A stretch of DNA of 64,000 bases from Gonatopus flavifemur (lineage: Eukaryota; Arthropoda; Insecta; Hymenoptera; Dryinidae), in contig JAFFJZ010000006.1 of the NCBI GenBank assembly GCA_018340375.1, forward strand, positions 25,426,001-25,490,000, in the 5' to 3' direction. The position numbers were made by a program, and so were the translations under genes. The stretch's first letter is position 1. The number at the start of each line of letters is the position of its first letter. The notes under the pieces are model-generated. The model saw only the letters and a list, made by a program, of their open reading frames with translations. It had not been told where the DNA came from and did no database searches. This document shows, one piece after another, positions 24,043 to 38,500 of the stretch.

Positions 24043-25476
24043 TAATAAGTCACTTTTCTTCATTTTGACGCAATATCCAAGCGGACTTTCAATTTATATC
24101 TAGATCCAACTCTATTCTATGTGGATTTATGAGTAAATGAACACTTTCCTTTAATTGTTTCATTTCTTTGACAAAAATACCTTGGGCCCATATTACCCGC
24201 ACAAATGTTGGTAATGAAAAAATGGGAAACTTTGGAAAAACGATTTTATTCCTTTAATGGCTGCGAAGAATGAAACGGGACTTCATGCAATCAGTGTTGG
24301 TTAGTTCATAGAAGAATTATGATTTATTTTAGATTTTTATGCTGAAAATAGAAGAAGTTATTACAAATAAAGAAAGTGGGGGCCCATATATCCACCCTTA
24401 CCTCTAATGATTCCTGTTTGGGTTCGAAACAATTTCCGAAACGAAGATGTTTCAGCGTGGTACGAGATTTTTTGGCGTTGGAAATGAAATAAATTTTGTG
24501 GTGTGATATATTTGTCCTGGACATTTATGTACAGGGATATTTTAGTCCGGGATATTTTTGTATGGGGACGTTTTAGGTTGGGTTCGGTTGCCCTGGCCCC
24601 ACGACCTGTATCTTCCCCACCGATAGAAGACTCGAATTGCGAGGCGCTCTACGAATGTGGACATAACTCGTACATACATGATCTTTTCACGCTGGAAAAA
24701 ATTTTTTCATTTACTTGAAGAATATATGAAAACACCCTGGAAAGTTTGTTGGATGAAATTATTCTTTTGGTACCTAAAAAAATTCTGAAAAAAAAACACT
24801 TTTGTTGAGGCCTCCTAGAAGGAGGATCCCCCCTCAAATATACATTATTGTGAAATAAAAGGAGAATGGGAACAATATTAAGGATTCTTGATATAATGGA
24901 AACAATATCAAATTCGAAGTGATTTTCACGAACATGAACGATAAGGTTTCTACATAATTTTGACCTCTACTTGGCAAATTGGAAAACAAATATGTTTCAT
25001 ATGAAACAAATCCAGGAACATTCATCGTATTAATTTTCGTTCTTCGATTGATAAATTCAACAAAATTGAAATGTAATATTCTGAATGTAGCTGAATAGGA
25101 GCTCGAATCAATAAGAACAAGGGATTATCCAGTTCATGAAGCAACTTGATGAAGCTACGTCGGAAAGAAACACCTTGCGGATGATATACCTTAGTCGATC
25201 ACGATACATATACACACATACTCCATCAATTCTCTCCTTCAATTCATTTTTTACAACAATAATTCCCATTATCCATTGTTATACTTTGATATCTCTCTTC
25301 CTCGCGCGCATACGAGATCTTTTTCCCTCTTCTTCCATTGATCGAGGGGGAGAGTAAAAAAGAGAACGTTGTTTTTTTCTCTCCTCTTGTCCTGGTAAAC
25401 GCGCTCAGTTATTCGATTCTATACAAAAAAAAGTAAATTTATCTCGTTCTTTGTCGAGATGATAATACCAATAATC

Positions 25477-25477
<1 letters not shown>

Positions 25478-25517
<40 letters not shown>
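25478..25517. repeat. (TA)n microsatellite
   Basis: About 20 uninterrupted TA repeats. Confidence 0.95.
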
Positions 25518-25518
<1 letters not shown>

Positions 25519-26083
25519 CTTGTACCTAATATTATTAAATGTTTATAAATAACACGTTGAGAATATTCTTTCAATTCCAACGTCGAGTACAAGTCAAGAT
25601 AGAAATGTCAAAAAAATATAAATATATCGAACGGTTTGAGATGAAGGAAAGCTGTTATCATGCACAAGTTTCTCCGAGTAATATAAAGATATTTATTTAC
25701 TCGTCACTCAAGATTCGATAGCAGAGCGTGTATGCAGGTGTATTATACAAAATCCTGGAAATTCAATCTCCGTACTGGTAATGGTATTTCCAGTGACATG
25801 AATTTCCAAAGTCCATTGACCATCGTGTGCCAGTATATGTCTATATCAAACACACGTCACATTTTTATGAATTCGATAAAAAATGTCCAACTCCTCACTC
25901 TTCACGTAGAAATGTTCATCACGTTTTTAATATATATTTTTTGACAATCTTTCCAATCTGTTTGAGCGTTCAAGTTGAATCAAGGTATCGAATATCATAA
26001 AAATTTCAAAAATAAAATAAAGCAATCCACGTCGTCGAAATGTCGAAATTCTTCATGTATATTTTCTATACATAAAATATAGA

Positions 26084-26086
<3 letters not shown>

Positions 26087-26119
<33 letters not shown>
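26087..26119. repeat. (TA)n microsatellite
   Basis: About 16 uninterrupted TA repeats. Confidence 0.93.
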
Positions 26120-26121
<2 letters not shown>

Positions 26122-28641
26122 TCGTACACGTATATTGATTAAAAGCTGACGAACGTTTATATTGTTTTGTAATATCAAATGAATATTGAAAGGGGATGTA
26201 CGTGTGAATGGGATGGCGAATGTGAATGTAAATGCGAATGTGTGAGATAATGTAAAATATGAAACGCAATGGCAAAAGTATACGAGAATTACAGGCAATG
26301 TTTACTAGATACAATAACAATACATACCCGTTTCAAAAACCACGCGTTTCCAACAAAACTTGATGCTTGCATGCATTCTCGTCAAGTAAGAATTACGCTT
26401 TTATAGTCAACATTAAATAACGTACACGGCAATTGTAAAATTTTCTCACGAGATAAACGGTCTGATATGGATGGCAGGTAGAATGAAAGTATTCACGGGG
26501 AAAAAATATCTCAAAATAAAAATTAAATGCTCTATCGTGAACGATGAAATTTACATTTTTTTTCCATCTTCATTTCTTATCACATGATTCACGTTATTTC
26601 ATACACATTTTTGAACAAGAAACACAGGGGAATATGTTATTCGATATGAGTTCTGGACACTATTGTTTCACTTTTTTGGTCCTGTATCGATTTTGAAAGT
26701 CAATTCACAGTGCAAACGTAACACACCGAAGCTCAATCCATCTAAACTCTCATCGAAGTCTAAACAAATTTTGTAGCAAAGTGAAATAATTTTCTGAACA
26801 AATATATAGTAACAAATTGAATTCTCCAAAGTACTCGATAGAAATATGTTTTTACGTATACAAACGTGGAAACCAACAGTTGTGACTCACCCCCCCACGG
26901 TTTTTCAAAGCTTTCAATTTTGGACATTTCCACAAGAGTTCATGGAACGCGTGGAGTGATCGAGGGTCGTTGATTGAAAGCATACAGAGAATAAAAATCA
27001 ATCACACGCCTCTTTTATATATTTTTTCAATCAACGCCGTATCCAGATCGAGATCTTCATTCTCGTGACTACACAATCCTCAAAATATGGGTACCAAAAT
27101 TGTAGAGCAGTGAAGTGCAGGTGAGTAACTCTCAGGCGTGGATAACTCAACGTATATAGAATAGAACTAACTGAAGGGTGGGAGAAAGGTAAAATGACAT
27201 AATTCTGAAAGATCTTCATATTTGACCAAAAAAGATGATGTCGCTTTAACCAACAGGTGGTCGGCAGGGAGAAACGTGTCTCTCCAAATCTCTCTATCTC
27301 TCTCTCTTAGTGTAATTGTATCCCACTGGTACCGGTGCTGGTATGTACATAAAGTTTAATCTTTCACACTTCCATGTAACAGAAATAATGCTTCGTCCAT
27401 CGATTCCAAATAAGATTCAATCATATCAACTCATGATTATCAATCAATTTATATTACTCAAACTTCCATTGGTATAGAACAACTACCAGGACACACAGGA
27501 TTTGTTTTTATTTTTCAAAATCACCAAACAATTCCATTCGATATTCCCATTCGTTGGTTCATAAAAACAGTTTACGGCATGAAATACGATATGAGTGCAT
27601 TCATTTTTCACCTCGTGGACCATCAATTTCGCTATGAAAAGTAGAAGAAGTTACTCGTTTTCTGCTGAGTAACGCCCAACGTTGTGTATATTTTTTCTTC
27701 GAAGCAAAAAGTTGAGATACACGACGTTTTTTCAAAACAAATCAAAAACTTTTCCAACCTGAATCCCATTAATCTTGAAAATGTCTACGTAGCGAAATTT
27801 GCTTGTTTTCAATTTCCTGTCTCTCTCTCTGCGCTGTTAATAAAATCTCATGTCGTATGAATTACGTTTTGCGATTATACTCGAATACATCGCTCCTTTC
27901 GCATGTTTCGGTTACTGATCCATCGACAGCTAATGAGACAGCTATCTAATTAACCTTCCTTCTCTTGTGATATCTTTTGGACGAGTTCGAGATTCCTTAT
28001 GCAACAATTTTGGGTGTCTTCAACTCTTCTTGAGTCTAAAAGATATCCAAAAGATGCTTTAAAGATATCTTCGTAGGTTTCAAATATCAGACACCCAGGT
28101 GAAAATATTTTATTGAATTCTATTACGAATGGTGGAATTTCTGATTGAATTTCATTGGAACTCATTCATTCTTCTATTCGTCAATGAGATTTTATAGATT
28201 ATTTGGGAAATACATGAGGAGTTCATCGCAAGTCAACAATGCTCCTCGCGTTGTGAAGTAGAAACTACCGAAAAAGGTCAGACTCACGGATGAGGGTGTT
28301 CTAATGCATTCCGCGCGTTTGACCAATCTGTCGTTGATCAGAACTATGTAAAGATTGTTTTTTATGAGGAATATTCAAGCGAACTGCTAAAAATACTTGT
28401 AAAAATCAAAATCAGATGATTCTGTTAAAATATGCACTTCTCAATTTGAATCTGCGAAATTCATGAATTCGTATTCTCACCTGTGAGACAAGAACCAAGA
28501 TGAAAGAAAAGAGAAACCATTTGAATCGAGCGAGTACATAAAAAAGATTTCACGTACAAGGGAAGCTTTGTAAACAATGCTCGTCACGTAGGATTTGCAA
28601 TGTCATATCTCTGAAGTTACAAATCTCATCGTATCATAAGA

Positions 28642-28904
28642 CTACGAGGAATTCGTGGAATCATTTTTCTTTGATACTTTACTCGGTTGAGAAGAAACTT
28701 TCTTGACCCTATTCGTAATATTCACAAGGGGTTGACGCGTGTTGCTTTTTTTTGTCTCTTTTTCTCCAGTCGTGTCCTCCCTTGTCTTCCCTCGTCTTGT
28801 AAAAATTTTGACGACTTTGAATGGAGATGTAAAGTTCATTCCACATAATTCCATTTCATCTCGAAGAAAAATGTCTTCAGTCGGTTTTTTGAGCTCTTCT
28901 TGTA
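28642..28904 (-). CDS. Candidate terminal exon, unknown protein
   Basis: On the minus strand a good polypyrimidine tract and acceptor (ttccttcttctcaag) open onto an 87-codon frame ending in TAG. The residues have protein-like composition: QEELKKPTEDIFLRDEMEL, then FKVVKIFTRRGKTRED, then RQPLVNITNRVKKVSSQPSK, a basic, Ser/Lys-rich tail. I do not recognise the family, and no partner exon was identified upstream on that strand. It would be a gene nested antisense in the receptor intron; it may equally be a chance frame. Confidence 0.22.
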
Positions 28905-31900
28905 CTTGAGAAGAAGGAAAAGAATCGTTGTGACGTAGCAATTCGATAGCTCAATCTCGGTACGTTTTGTATAAACACCTATTCAAATATCATCCGACGT
29001 ATCTCCATTCTAATCAAGAATTTTTGCTTCGGGTCACAGCGCGTCTTCGTATTTCCTCTTTTCAAAGTATTCGCACAAAGTATCTAGTTATTTCATGAAC
29101 GTGTCAGAGGTCGTTGTGGTTCTCCTCGTTTTATTCACTGTAATGAAAGAGCGCATACACATCGTGATGAGTGCGAATCGTACGGGAATAGGATTAACGT
29201 AATTACCCTCCCAATTATAGTTTTGGAACAAATAAACCAGTAAAAATACGGCTACGTGTTTTGAATATTTTGTAGGATCCAACTCGGGGAGATTCGATTC
29301 GCACAAAATTAATCGCGAGACATCATCAACCGAAAGTGAATTGATCGAGAAAACAAAAGTTGAAGAATTAAAAGTTTATAATTTCTAATTATATTCTAAA
29401 TATACTTCGAATTGTAATGAAGTTTGTAGTTCCCAGGAATTGAAATACCAAAGAAGTTACTAAATATCTGAAATGAATCAAATTGGCGATTCATTGTTGC
29501 GGCGATTCGCTGAAAACGTGTCATGAAATACGACCAACGCATTATACGCAGGAGCATTTAACGCTTCGGAAATTCCTCTTCCCTCTAATATATGTACAAA
29601 TCAGTATCCATTTGTATATACGCATATTCAATATGAAGCTGCGTGAGATAAATATCGTCAGAGTACATTTCGATTCAGCTGTATCAACTTTCGGTTGTAT
29701 GAACAAGATTTGTTCATATAATTCAGAATGGGTCGATGAATTTATGAATATGAAAAATCATTTTTTGCTTCGAATTGATTTTCTTCCAAGAAAATCTATC
29801 GAGATATCATAACAATACGATACTGGTATAATATTTTAGAATCCGGATTTTGCAATTTTTGTAATCGTGTATTCTCTTTGTTGATTTATTCGAAGCAAAT
29901 ATAATAGCTCTCGTGCATCTATTTCCTCGTTCCGGCATTTCGCCAGAACTATCGAACTTGTTTCTATGAAACTTGCAATACGTTTTGAAATTGATCCAAT
30001 TCGTAATCGAAGTCACATGTCACGTACTGGAAAAAGAACCGCGGGAGAAAGGAAAATAAAAAGTTATATAAGTTTATAAAATCTTTAGTATCTACACTTT
30101 CGTTCCATTGAACTTAAAATATGTAATGCGAATCGTAAGAATTCCTGAAATAATATCCGAATAACGTAACGTTCGATGGATGCTAAATCTGTCTCCGCAA
30201 CAGAATTTGAAATATTATGTAGAATAAGGAATACGATGGACACACGATTCGATCCTCCTTTAAATAACTCGTTTCAACCTGAGAAATAATTGTATAATCC
30301 ACTCGATTCAAACACTTGAACTAAATATAAATTCGGGCGGTATTTCAGTTTTAGTAGGAGTTGTCTGGACGCCACGTGTTGTGCATGCACCTTCGGTTGA
30401 AATAGAGTGAAAGATGGTCACATTCAAATCATATTATAAAGCTTTTCATCGCATTGGATATGTCACACGCAATACTTCTTGTTATCTCACCCTTGAAGAC
30501 CCTCGGAATAACTATTCTTGCTTGTAAATCGATTACAATAGCACAAAAACACTCCAAAGGATGAGGTAGGAAGATTTATCCTGCTATCGTTTGAATGAAG
30601 AAAGATGATTGTTCTCTAATTTCCGAAGTACTCGACTACAGAATGAAAATCATTCAATCTATGTTAAATTGAACAGAAAAACAAGTTGAATAAAAACGAT
30701 ACGGAAAGGATGGAAGTCGAAAAATATTGCGATTTCAAGTGAATTTGAGAAAATCATTCCACGCGTTATGCTTTCGAGGAATGTCAATGTAGAAATTCTT
30801 TTCAAAATTCTTCAAGTCTTAGAATTTAGAAGGAAAATAAACGAAACAAAAATCCTCGAATGCGATGTAAAGAAAATGAACGCCAACACATCAAAACCGA
30901 ATACCCCAATCACGCTCATCAAATTCAAACTAATCATCCTCTCGTAGGATCAACAGGAGAAAAAAATTGTAGAAATAACAATTCTTACCGAACGCTGAGC
31001 GGTAGAGATGCTGTAAAAGTGAGTGTATGAGAGCGACGATTGAAAATAAAGAGAAGAAAGAGGAACCTATATGAAAGCTACGCCGAGAAAGAGAAATCTT
31101 TTAAAACCCTCAAGAAATATTGCTATTCTTTGTTCAATTTTCTTTCTTTTTTTTCCTTTTTTTTTTTTATTTCTCTTTGATCTCTCTCCGTTTCGCTTCG
31201 AGCACTTATATTCGCCGCTTCTTACATATTCTTTCAAGTCGCTCCTTATCTGTCGCTTCGAAAGAGTCACAAACTTTAATCAACCCCTCGCAGTCTCCTG
31301 CGTAATATCGTGGAAAAATCCTGGACAATAATCATGAATATTAAAATAGCGATCCACACGCTTTCTCTCAACTTAGAATATTTGAAATTCACGACATTCG
31401 TCAACGAAACTTTGGTTTCTTTTTTCTCTCAATCGAATTCCAATCGCGATACATTAATTGATATTTATTAACCAACCAATTCATCCGAAAGGAAGGTGAA
31501 TTCGTTCACATTGAATTATAATTGTTTTCCATTTCGATTGATAAATACTGACAATCCGAAAACTTGGAATGAATGGATAGGAGAATGAATGGAAAAACCA
31601 ACGAATGAATGAATAAATGTAATATTCTTGCCACTTGGGAAAATTAGATACGTGCAGGGGTATTCGAATGAAAAATGATACTTGAATTCCGAAATATTCC
31701 GATTCGATTAAAATCTATATTGATGAAATTCCTTCTTCGAAGAATATAGTTTGGACGAGGGATGCTGCGAGATCCATTACATCGAAATAATCCGATTTGC
31801 AAACATAATATAATGGACGAGAGATACGATGCGAATTTCAATAACCGATCGATAATTTCTGAGTATCGAGGAGGAAATATTGGGAACGTGGGAAAAGTGA

Positions 31901-31981
31901 TTGTCGTAAGACTTTTAGAGAGGATAAATGAATGATGTGGCAAACTCTCGGGGGTTTAATTTTGCGATAGGATGTAGGGTA

Positions 31982-32537
31982 CCGTGAAATGGGGTAACGT
32001 TAACCATCGGGAGTATCTTTGACTGCGAAACTAGCTTTTGTTTTGGAATTTGTGAATCCATGTTCTAGTTTTATCTAATTCACCTATAACAAAGTTATGG
32101 GGTTCACTCTTGAACCCTTGAATTGTACAACCATGTCAAATCAGATCCAGAATCGATGCATCTTCGATCAGTGAAAAATTGTACCTTGGAATGAAAAAAA
32201 TAGGCCTGTTTGAAGCATTAAAAAACTTTGTCAGATCAAACCTCTAACTATAACTGGATTTCTTTCCCTCTTTATTCACCCTTTATCATGCATCCCAAAT
32301 CCATTATTCAAATTTAAGTTGAATGCACCCATCCATGATGGGAGAACAAGCATTAAAGCTAGTCAAAGTCACTCCGCTTGGGATAATTTTGACTGTTTAA
32401 GCGAAGAAAATACTCCATAACGATTGTTTTAACCCTTTTTCCAATTACAAACCCTGAAACTCTAAGCATAGACAGTCACTTCCATTACTTCGTGAACAAG
32501 AATCAGAGATTCATACAAATGTTACCCCATTTTACAG
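31982..32537. mobile_element. TA-flanked MITE with CCGTGAAATGGGGTAAC terminus
   Basis: The left end CCGTGAAATGGGGTAACG and reversed right end CTGTAAAATGGGGTAACA are each flanked by TA (31980-31981, 32538-32539). The remaining 556 bp is non-coding. The end sequence and TA target fit non-autonomous Tc1/mariner-type elements. Confidence 0.82.
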
Positions 32538-32539
32538 TA

Positions 32540-35500
32540 TTCGGGGATATTTTTGGCGTAGCCTACGAGAATAATGACAAGATTTTGATTGATGAGTTCA
32601 AACGAGATTTTCAGTAAGGATTCTCCTCACATCAACTTCAATTTTCTTGTAATAATAATAAATTCATTTGAAATCAATGGATTCGATCAGGATTAGAAAT
32701 TTGGTGCACCATGGAGACTGCGAAGTACATTGAAATTTCAATAACATCCTTCATATATTCGTATAACGATACCACGGTAGCAAAAACCTTGCTCTGATTA
32801 GAAAGAAAGAAACAACAATGAGAATTAAAATGTAGTGAGTGTGTATCAAAACCCTTCTTGACGATGATACCACGAATGATTTGCACTTGCGCTTCTCAAC
32901 CGATACTGACACTCAGCTTTTGATTTCAGAATTCTACCACTGTGCTTCAATTCATTTTCACAATAAAGACTTCTAAACTATACTGCACTGCTCAAGGTAA
33001 AACATCATCCCAGCTAAACATGACGCTAAACTGCAATTCAATGCAGAATGGAAATTCTAAAACATCTGTACGGAATTTATTGTCGAATCAAAATGCCATT
33101 TCTCCCCTTCTTTTGGACCCATCATCCATGTATCGAACTACGAAAAATAAGTTTTATTCGTATAAATCACTAGACTACGACGATACAAAAATTCTTCCAG
33201 AATGAAATTTACACGGAGAAGAGTATACGGAAATGGCATATACTTTTCTCCGTGGAGAACGGCAAATCCCAGAAAGATATTCAATCTGCTGTAGTTGAAA
33301 CAATTATTATCTATGCAAGAATTTTCACTCGAATAAACACGTGGAATCTCTGTAAAAAAAAAACATGTCTCATTCGAAAGGGTATTCAATGGATTGACTG
33401 GTCGAATTTTGTATAACTATGATATATGACAACAAATGAACTAACGCACATTTGGAAATTATTCTCATCTCATTAGATCATCGAACACAAGAAAATCGGA
33501 TTGATTTGTGAAGTTGAGAATTTTACAGGGATTCTTTTCCTCTGGAAACATCGATGCACTTTTAGGATTGAACAAACATAAACATCTATACTTCTTTTTA
33601 TACATTGTACTCTCCGTACAATGTCATGCTGCTGTAAGATCGTTTCTGTCGTTGTTTTATATCTTTGACGTATCTGCAGGCTTTTTGGTGAAAGAAAGTA
33701 TATAAAAATATCTTGAAGTAGATCTCTCTGTATCTATCCGCTTTCGTAATTTCTAAAAACTGTTCCAACTAAATCTTGTATCTTTCCTCACTTCTCTCAC
33801 CTAGTAGATAGTCATCGAGGTTGCATTCGATGAAAGTAGTTCTACTTTTTAATTCACCTATTCCCATATAAAAGCATATGACACATGATATATGCTCAAT
33901 CTACGGGTAGAAATGGATTATATCATTTCTATAGTTAGATTTTACATAGTTCATACATGATTATTTTTTCATATGGATATCTATTCACTTTTGGGATGAA
34001 TTTTTCGATGTCACTGATATTACGATATGACGGTTTGTTGTTCTATTCTGAACAGTCTCGCAATTGAAAAGTAGATAATGAAAATTGATCTCACTGGCGC
34101 ATGGAGCACCGTAATTGGAACTTTTCTTCTGATATTTGTTAATTGCACAACAGCGTAAATGAAGTTAATTGAAATAGGATTCTTGATGCTGAAAAGGGAA
34201 AAGTTCGTTCCGTCAGACAGAAATATGGACATGTGATGTATATGACGTTCGTACAATTTATCACATTTATGCACATTTTCTTGTTTTTCTTCAACCAGTT
34301 ATGGTTTACGTTATCAACTGAGGACTTCCAACAAAAATTATACAAAATAACATAGAAATTGAATATCTGTATTCAACTCCTTCAATTTTCAGGAAGAAAA
34401 CTTGAATTTTGATATGATCGAAACATTGCATTTTCAAAAAGTTACCGACAGATATCTATTCTCGATGAATTTTTGTTTACCTATCGCTTTTATTTCAGTT
34501 GCTAACTCAAGCGAACCAGAATTGATTGAAAAACCCATTGAAGTTCAGTCGAATGCGCATTTCCAAGAGAATTCGGAAGAATTGTTAGTAAAAACTTGTT
34601 TTCAAAATTTGTTCATCTTCGAATAAATGGTATTCGATAACGAATAGTGAGATGAATAGCCTGGGTTTGGAATTGTTAAGGAACATATGATTACATTTCA
34701 TACAATTCCTTCGTTGAAATATTGAAAGATGGGTAAAACAATGCAAAATAAATACAGAGAGGATGTGGAGAGAAAGAAAGAATATTCAATTAAACACAAC
34801 GCCACAAGGTACACGGTACTTCATGTAGAATTATAACGGAAATCGTTGGCTGATATGCGTCTGTATATGCAATGGTTCGAATAATAACATTCGGTGATAC
34901 CTCATACGTGAGTGAATATACATAGAAATTATACATTAGGTTTCTCACTAACTCGTTACTCCGATGCCCCAGGCGAATATATTGATTCGATCAGCGAGGA
35001 TTCCGGCAGCTTAATAATAAAGAAAATTCTTCCCCAAGGAAGATTTTCTTCAAATTTTCTGAAAAGGAGTAGTAGTCTACTATAGTAAAATCGGAAAAAT
35101 AAATTCTAATTTATCGACAATAACCAAAGAAAACTCAACGTAAAAATTGTACTTGGGAAGAAACTTTGTACACAAACACGAACTGAAACTGAATCGATAA
35201 ACTGTGATAAAAAAAGAAGAGAAGAGCCGAAGAGGTGAAGTAAAAGACAAGTACATACGTATACGACGAGGCTGCATGCGCTGAGAGCATCATCCGAGAA
35301 TGAAGTACCAAGAACGAACGCTGGGTCTCGTCAAAGTTGCACGATACTTGGGAAGATGTTACTATTGCCTTCATCCTGGATCTCTTTTTCGGTTGCATAC
35401 ATGAGGTTCGAAACCACGGAAGAGAGGAAAAAAATAAAAGAAGAGTAGCACGACGACGGAGGTGATAAAAAGAAAAAAGCAAAAATATACGATCGTTGAG

Positions 35501-38500
35501 GAAAATGTCGGCGTTCGACGACGACTATCTCTCTACTTCCATATGCATTGGTTAGGGAAGGAAAAAAAGTACACACCGACGTTTATAACTGAAACAGCAG
35601 CAGCAACGAAACGCAGGAACTCTCAAAAAATAATTTAAAAATTATTGCAACTATGATTTTATTTTTCCAACTTGAATCCGTTCCGCTCTCTGCATTATAA
35701 TTTTCATTTTTTGTTATATTTTTCTGAATTTTTGTTTTTTTTTCCTCCCTCAATTTATGACCGGACATATCCCGCTATACGCTTATATTTTCTCTTGCGA
35801 TCGTGTTGGTTTTAAAATTGAATTTATTCTTCTCATTGCAATCGATATTTTCGGTTGAACAAAAATTTCACCGGTATTTGCGGAATATCGGTGAAACGGT
35901 GAAAATTTTGCCTCGAAAACTGAGTCAATTGTGTCAGATACAAGGAATCAAATTGGATGAAAAATAATATGTATACTATGTTTATAACAAAATCTCTTTC
36001 TTGAAAAATGAAATTTCACCTTTTCGTATTTATACAACCCACTCACATTGAATCCGATCGCAAGTTTTTCTCCAGTGAGAGATATATAAATGCACTTTAA
36101 AGTACAAAATCTTGAAGTACAGACTATATACGTTATAGTATTTTACCGAGAATTGATTCCTTTCTTAAACTTCGAAGTGAATTTTTTCACAGTTCAAATA
36201 TGTGATCTCCAAAGATCTTCTCCTCATGGAAAATCGATAATTCTGACCAGGGTCGCATGAAAAACTAATTCAAAACGAACTAAATAAAAATTCTACCCCC
36301 TTGAATCTTGTCGAAATTTTTATTGCTCAAGACTGTAGCACGAAAGCAAAAGACGAGAACTAGCACTGTCAGTTTTTGTTATGCATTTTCAACATTTCTT
36401 TGCACGAACTTGTTGCGACTCGTTGTTCCATCAAATCTCTTTTCCCATCTTTTCTTTTTCTTATCATTCATATATATTCCTCTCACGTAGGAACCTTATT
36501 CAATTACCCTCGCACTTCTTTTCATCCATGTCATAAACACCCGGTGGTTGAAATATGAATCTTCTAATCTGAAATAAAGGTTCCCGACAGTTCCTTCGAT
36601 ACTCGAAACACCACACGTTTCAGGTATCGGGATACCTTTCGTTTCACATCTTTCCTATGCTTTGAAAATTCTTTTGTAACCAACGACGAAGAAAAGTACT
36701 TTTGAATATTTAAAAGGTCTTCTTCTACCGCCTTCACAGAAGAATTCATTCTTCTCAAAGCTTTACTCTCTCTCTCTCTCTCTCATTGATGAGGTAATAA
36801 AACCATGCATTGTTTCAAAATTCTCACCAATTCGAATCACGGTTTACACCGAATTTAAATATGCAAAGCAAAATGTAAAACCCCTTGGCTTTGCAGGGAA
36901 ATGTATGTATTGTTTTGGAAGAGAGGATTCAACTTACGATTGTTGGAAGTGTCACTCTTTCTAAAATATACATCCATTCGTTCCGGGGAAAATGGGAAAA
37001 CGCTGAAATAAAATAAAACAAGATGAGGTTGCGAATAATCTTGAAATATAAGAGAAGGAAAATGGCAAATCAATTCGTTATTATTATTTGAAAATTATAA
37101 TTCTCATTGCGAGAGTAGGAAAATCCTCATTAAAAGTATGTCCCTGTTTTCCTCTCCTCCATCCAATTATGTAATCTTTTTATCGTTTAACAGAAAGATA
37201 CAATGTAACGAAAAAGAATTGTCTTGTTTTTATTACACTCGACGAGTTACGATATTTTAACGAGCGCTGTATAGATTTAAATTGCAAGGGGACAAAAAAG
37301 ATACAGCATTAACCAAATACATTACCTTGAAAATTAAAGACTTTTTGGAGGTAGAAGAATTAAACTCTCTAATAAAAAGTAACCCTTAAACGCAACAATA
37401 AAAATCAAACCAAGCGAAAAACAAAACGAGGGGGATTTTTTTCTGTGGTAATGATATCAAAATCAATATGAATCTAAAACGTATTTTATACCTACAACTC
37501 TTTTCTTCTCCGCTTCTCTAATTTGTGAATTCGAAGCATTATTTTTTGTTTCAAAAAGTAATTTTCTTCTTTCAGAAACGCGAAGGTACCACCCTTTTCC
37601 CATTATATTAGGAGAAGATAAACAACGAAACGCTCGAAGAAGAGAAAAAAAACTCCAAGTGCAATGATAAAAACATCGAGGAGAAATGTGCAAACCTTCT
37701 TTTGACATTCTGAAAAGCTATTCTAACACTTGAGAAATAAAAGAGGCACAATTCTGCTTTTCTTCTGTGCGCAAATTAAAAGCTCCATAAATGAAAAGCA
37801 AGCTCTTTTTACTCACAATCGATGAGCCCTTTAAAGAAGCAGGTAGCGGTAATTCTTCGTACATAATACGATGACTTGATTATATCGCTCGCAAGACTTT
37901 CAAATCTCCCTTTGAGGGATGGCAGCTTTAACGCGATTCACTCGAACGTCGATTCATCGTTTTATACAAATTCCCTATTCAAAGATAAATTCCAGAACCT
38001 AACAATCTGACCATAACACTCTTCCGTGCGGATTATCAACTCGTTTGTATATCATTCAAGCGAGAGCCTCCGCTGCTCAAATACTCCTTGCAATAAAGAC
38101 GTTCAATGACGACTCTTAAGATTTCTTAATTCTTCGGTACAATCTTTTAATTGCACGAGGATCTCTCATTCGTTCGATTAAAAAGCGTGTTTCGAGAGGT
38201 GTTGTAGATGAAGAGTCATAAATCAGGATGAATCCTTCATCATTCGAATCGAATCCTCCCATAAATTATTTCAAGATTCGAGAAATCGTGAACGTGATAC
38301 TAAAACTAATTTCTTGATGCTCTCGAACGAATGAATGCAGAATCTTCAGATTTGCATGAAACCCAAAGAACTTATATGAATTTTGTTTATGCAAAGTTTC
38401 GATCGATTGTATCGTAAATTTCATCATGAATTTTATATTTATACAGTGTTTGGAATATTCATTTATCCTGTAACTATTGTACGCTCACATATTTTGTTGA

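Larger units (their letters stand above)
23025..24600. mobile_element. Element with 9-bp target duplication, Mutator-like
   Basis: The direct repeat ACGACCTGT flanks the element (23016-23024 and 24601-24609). The ends are GGGACGCGGGCAACGGAAC and, reversed, GGGGCCAGGGCAACCGAAC (15 of 19 match). Both subterminal regions have repeated AAAATATCCC/AAATATCTC words (23060-23195 and, inverted, 24500-24575). A 9-bp duplication and GG-starting termini fit Mutator-like elements, but no MULE transposase is seen, so the class is inferred. It carries a zinc-finger-like frame and a G-rich block. Confidence 0.7.
24610..31979. other. Receptor intron interior, no confirmed gene
   Basis: AT-rich sequence with (TA)n microsatellites at 25478-25517 and 26087-26119. 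One weak candidate terminal exon lies on the minus strand (28642-28904). No second M2-type exon was recognised. Confidence 0.5.

Noticed and set aside
24610..24715. Frame PVSSPPIEDSNCEALYECG, then HNSYIHDLFT, right of the 9-bp-duplication element, suggestive of a zinc-binding protein.
   Set aside because: Joining it to the sequence left of the element gives an immediate stop, and no Cys/His spacing pattern is complete.
32930..33205. Open 91-codon frame after acceptor ttgatttcag.
   Set aside because: No recognised motif, no partner exon, Asn/Ser-rich composition typical of AT-rich chance frames.
34499..34587. Short exon-like frame bounded by a good acceptor and a GTAAAA donor.
   Set aside because: Its phases (needs one base, ends in phase 0) do not fit between the M2 and M3 receptor exons, and no other exon connects.
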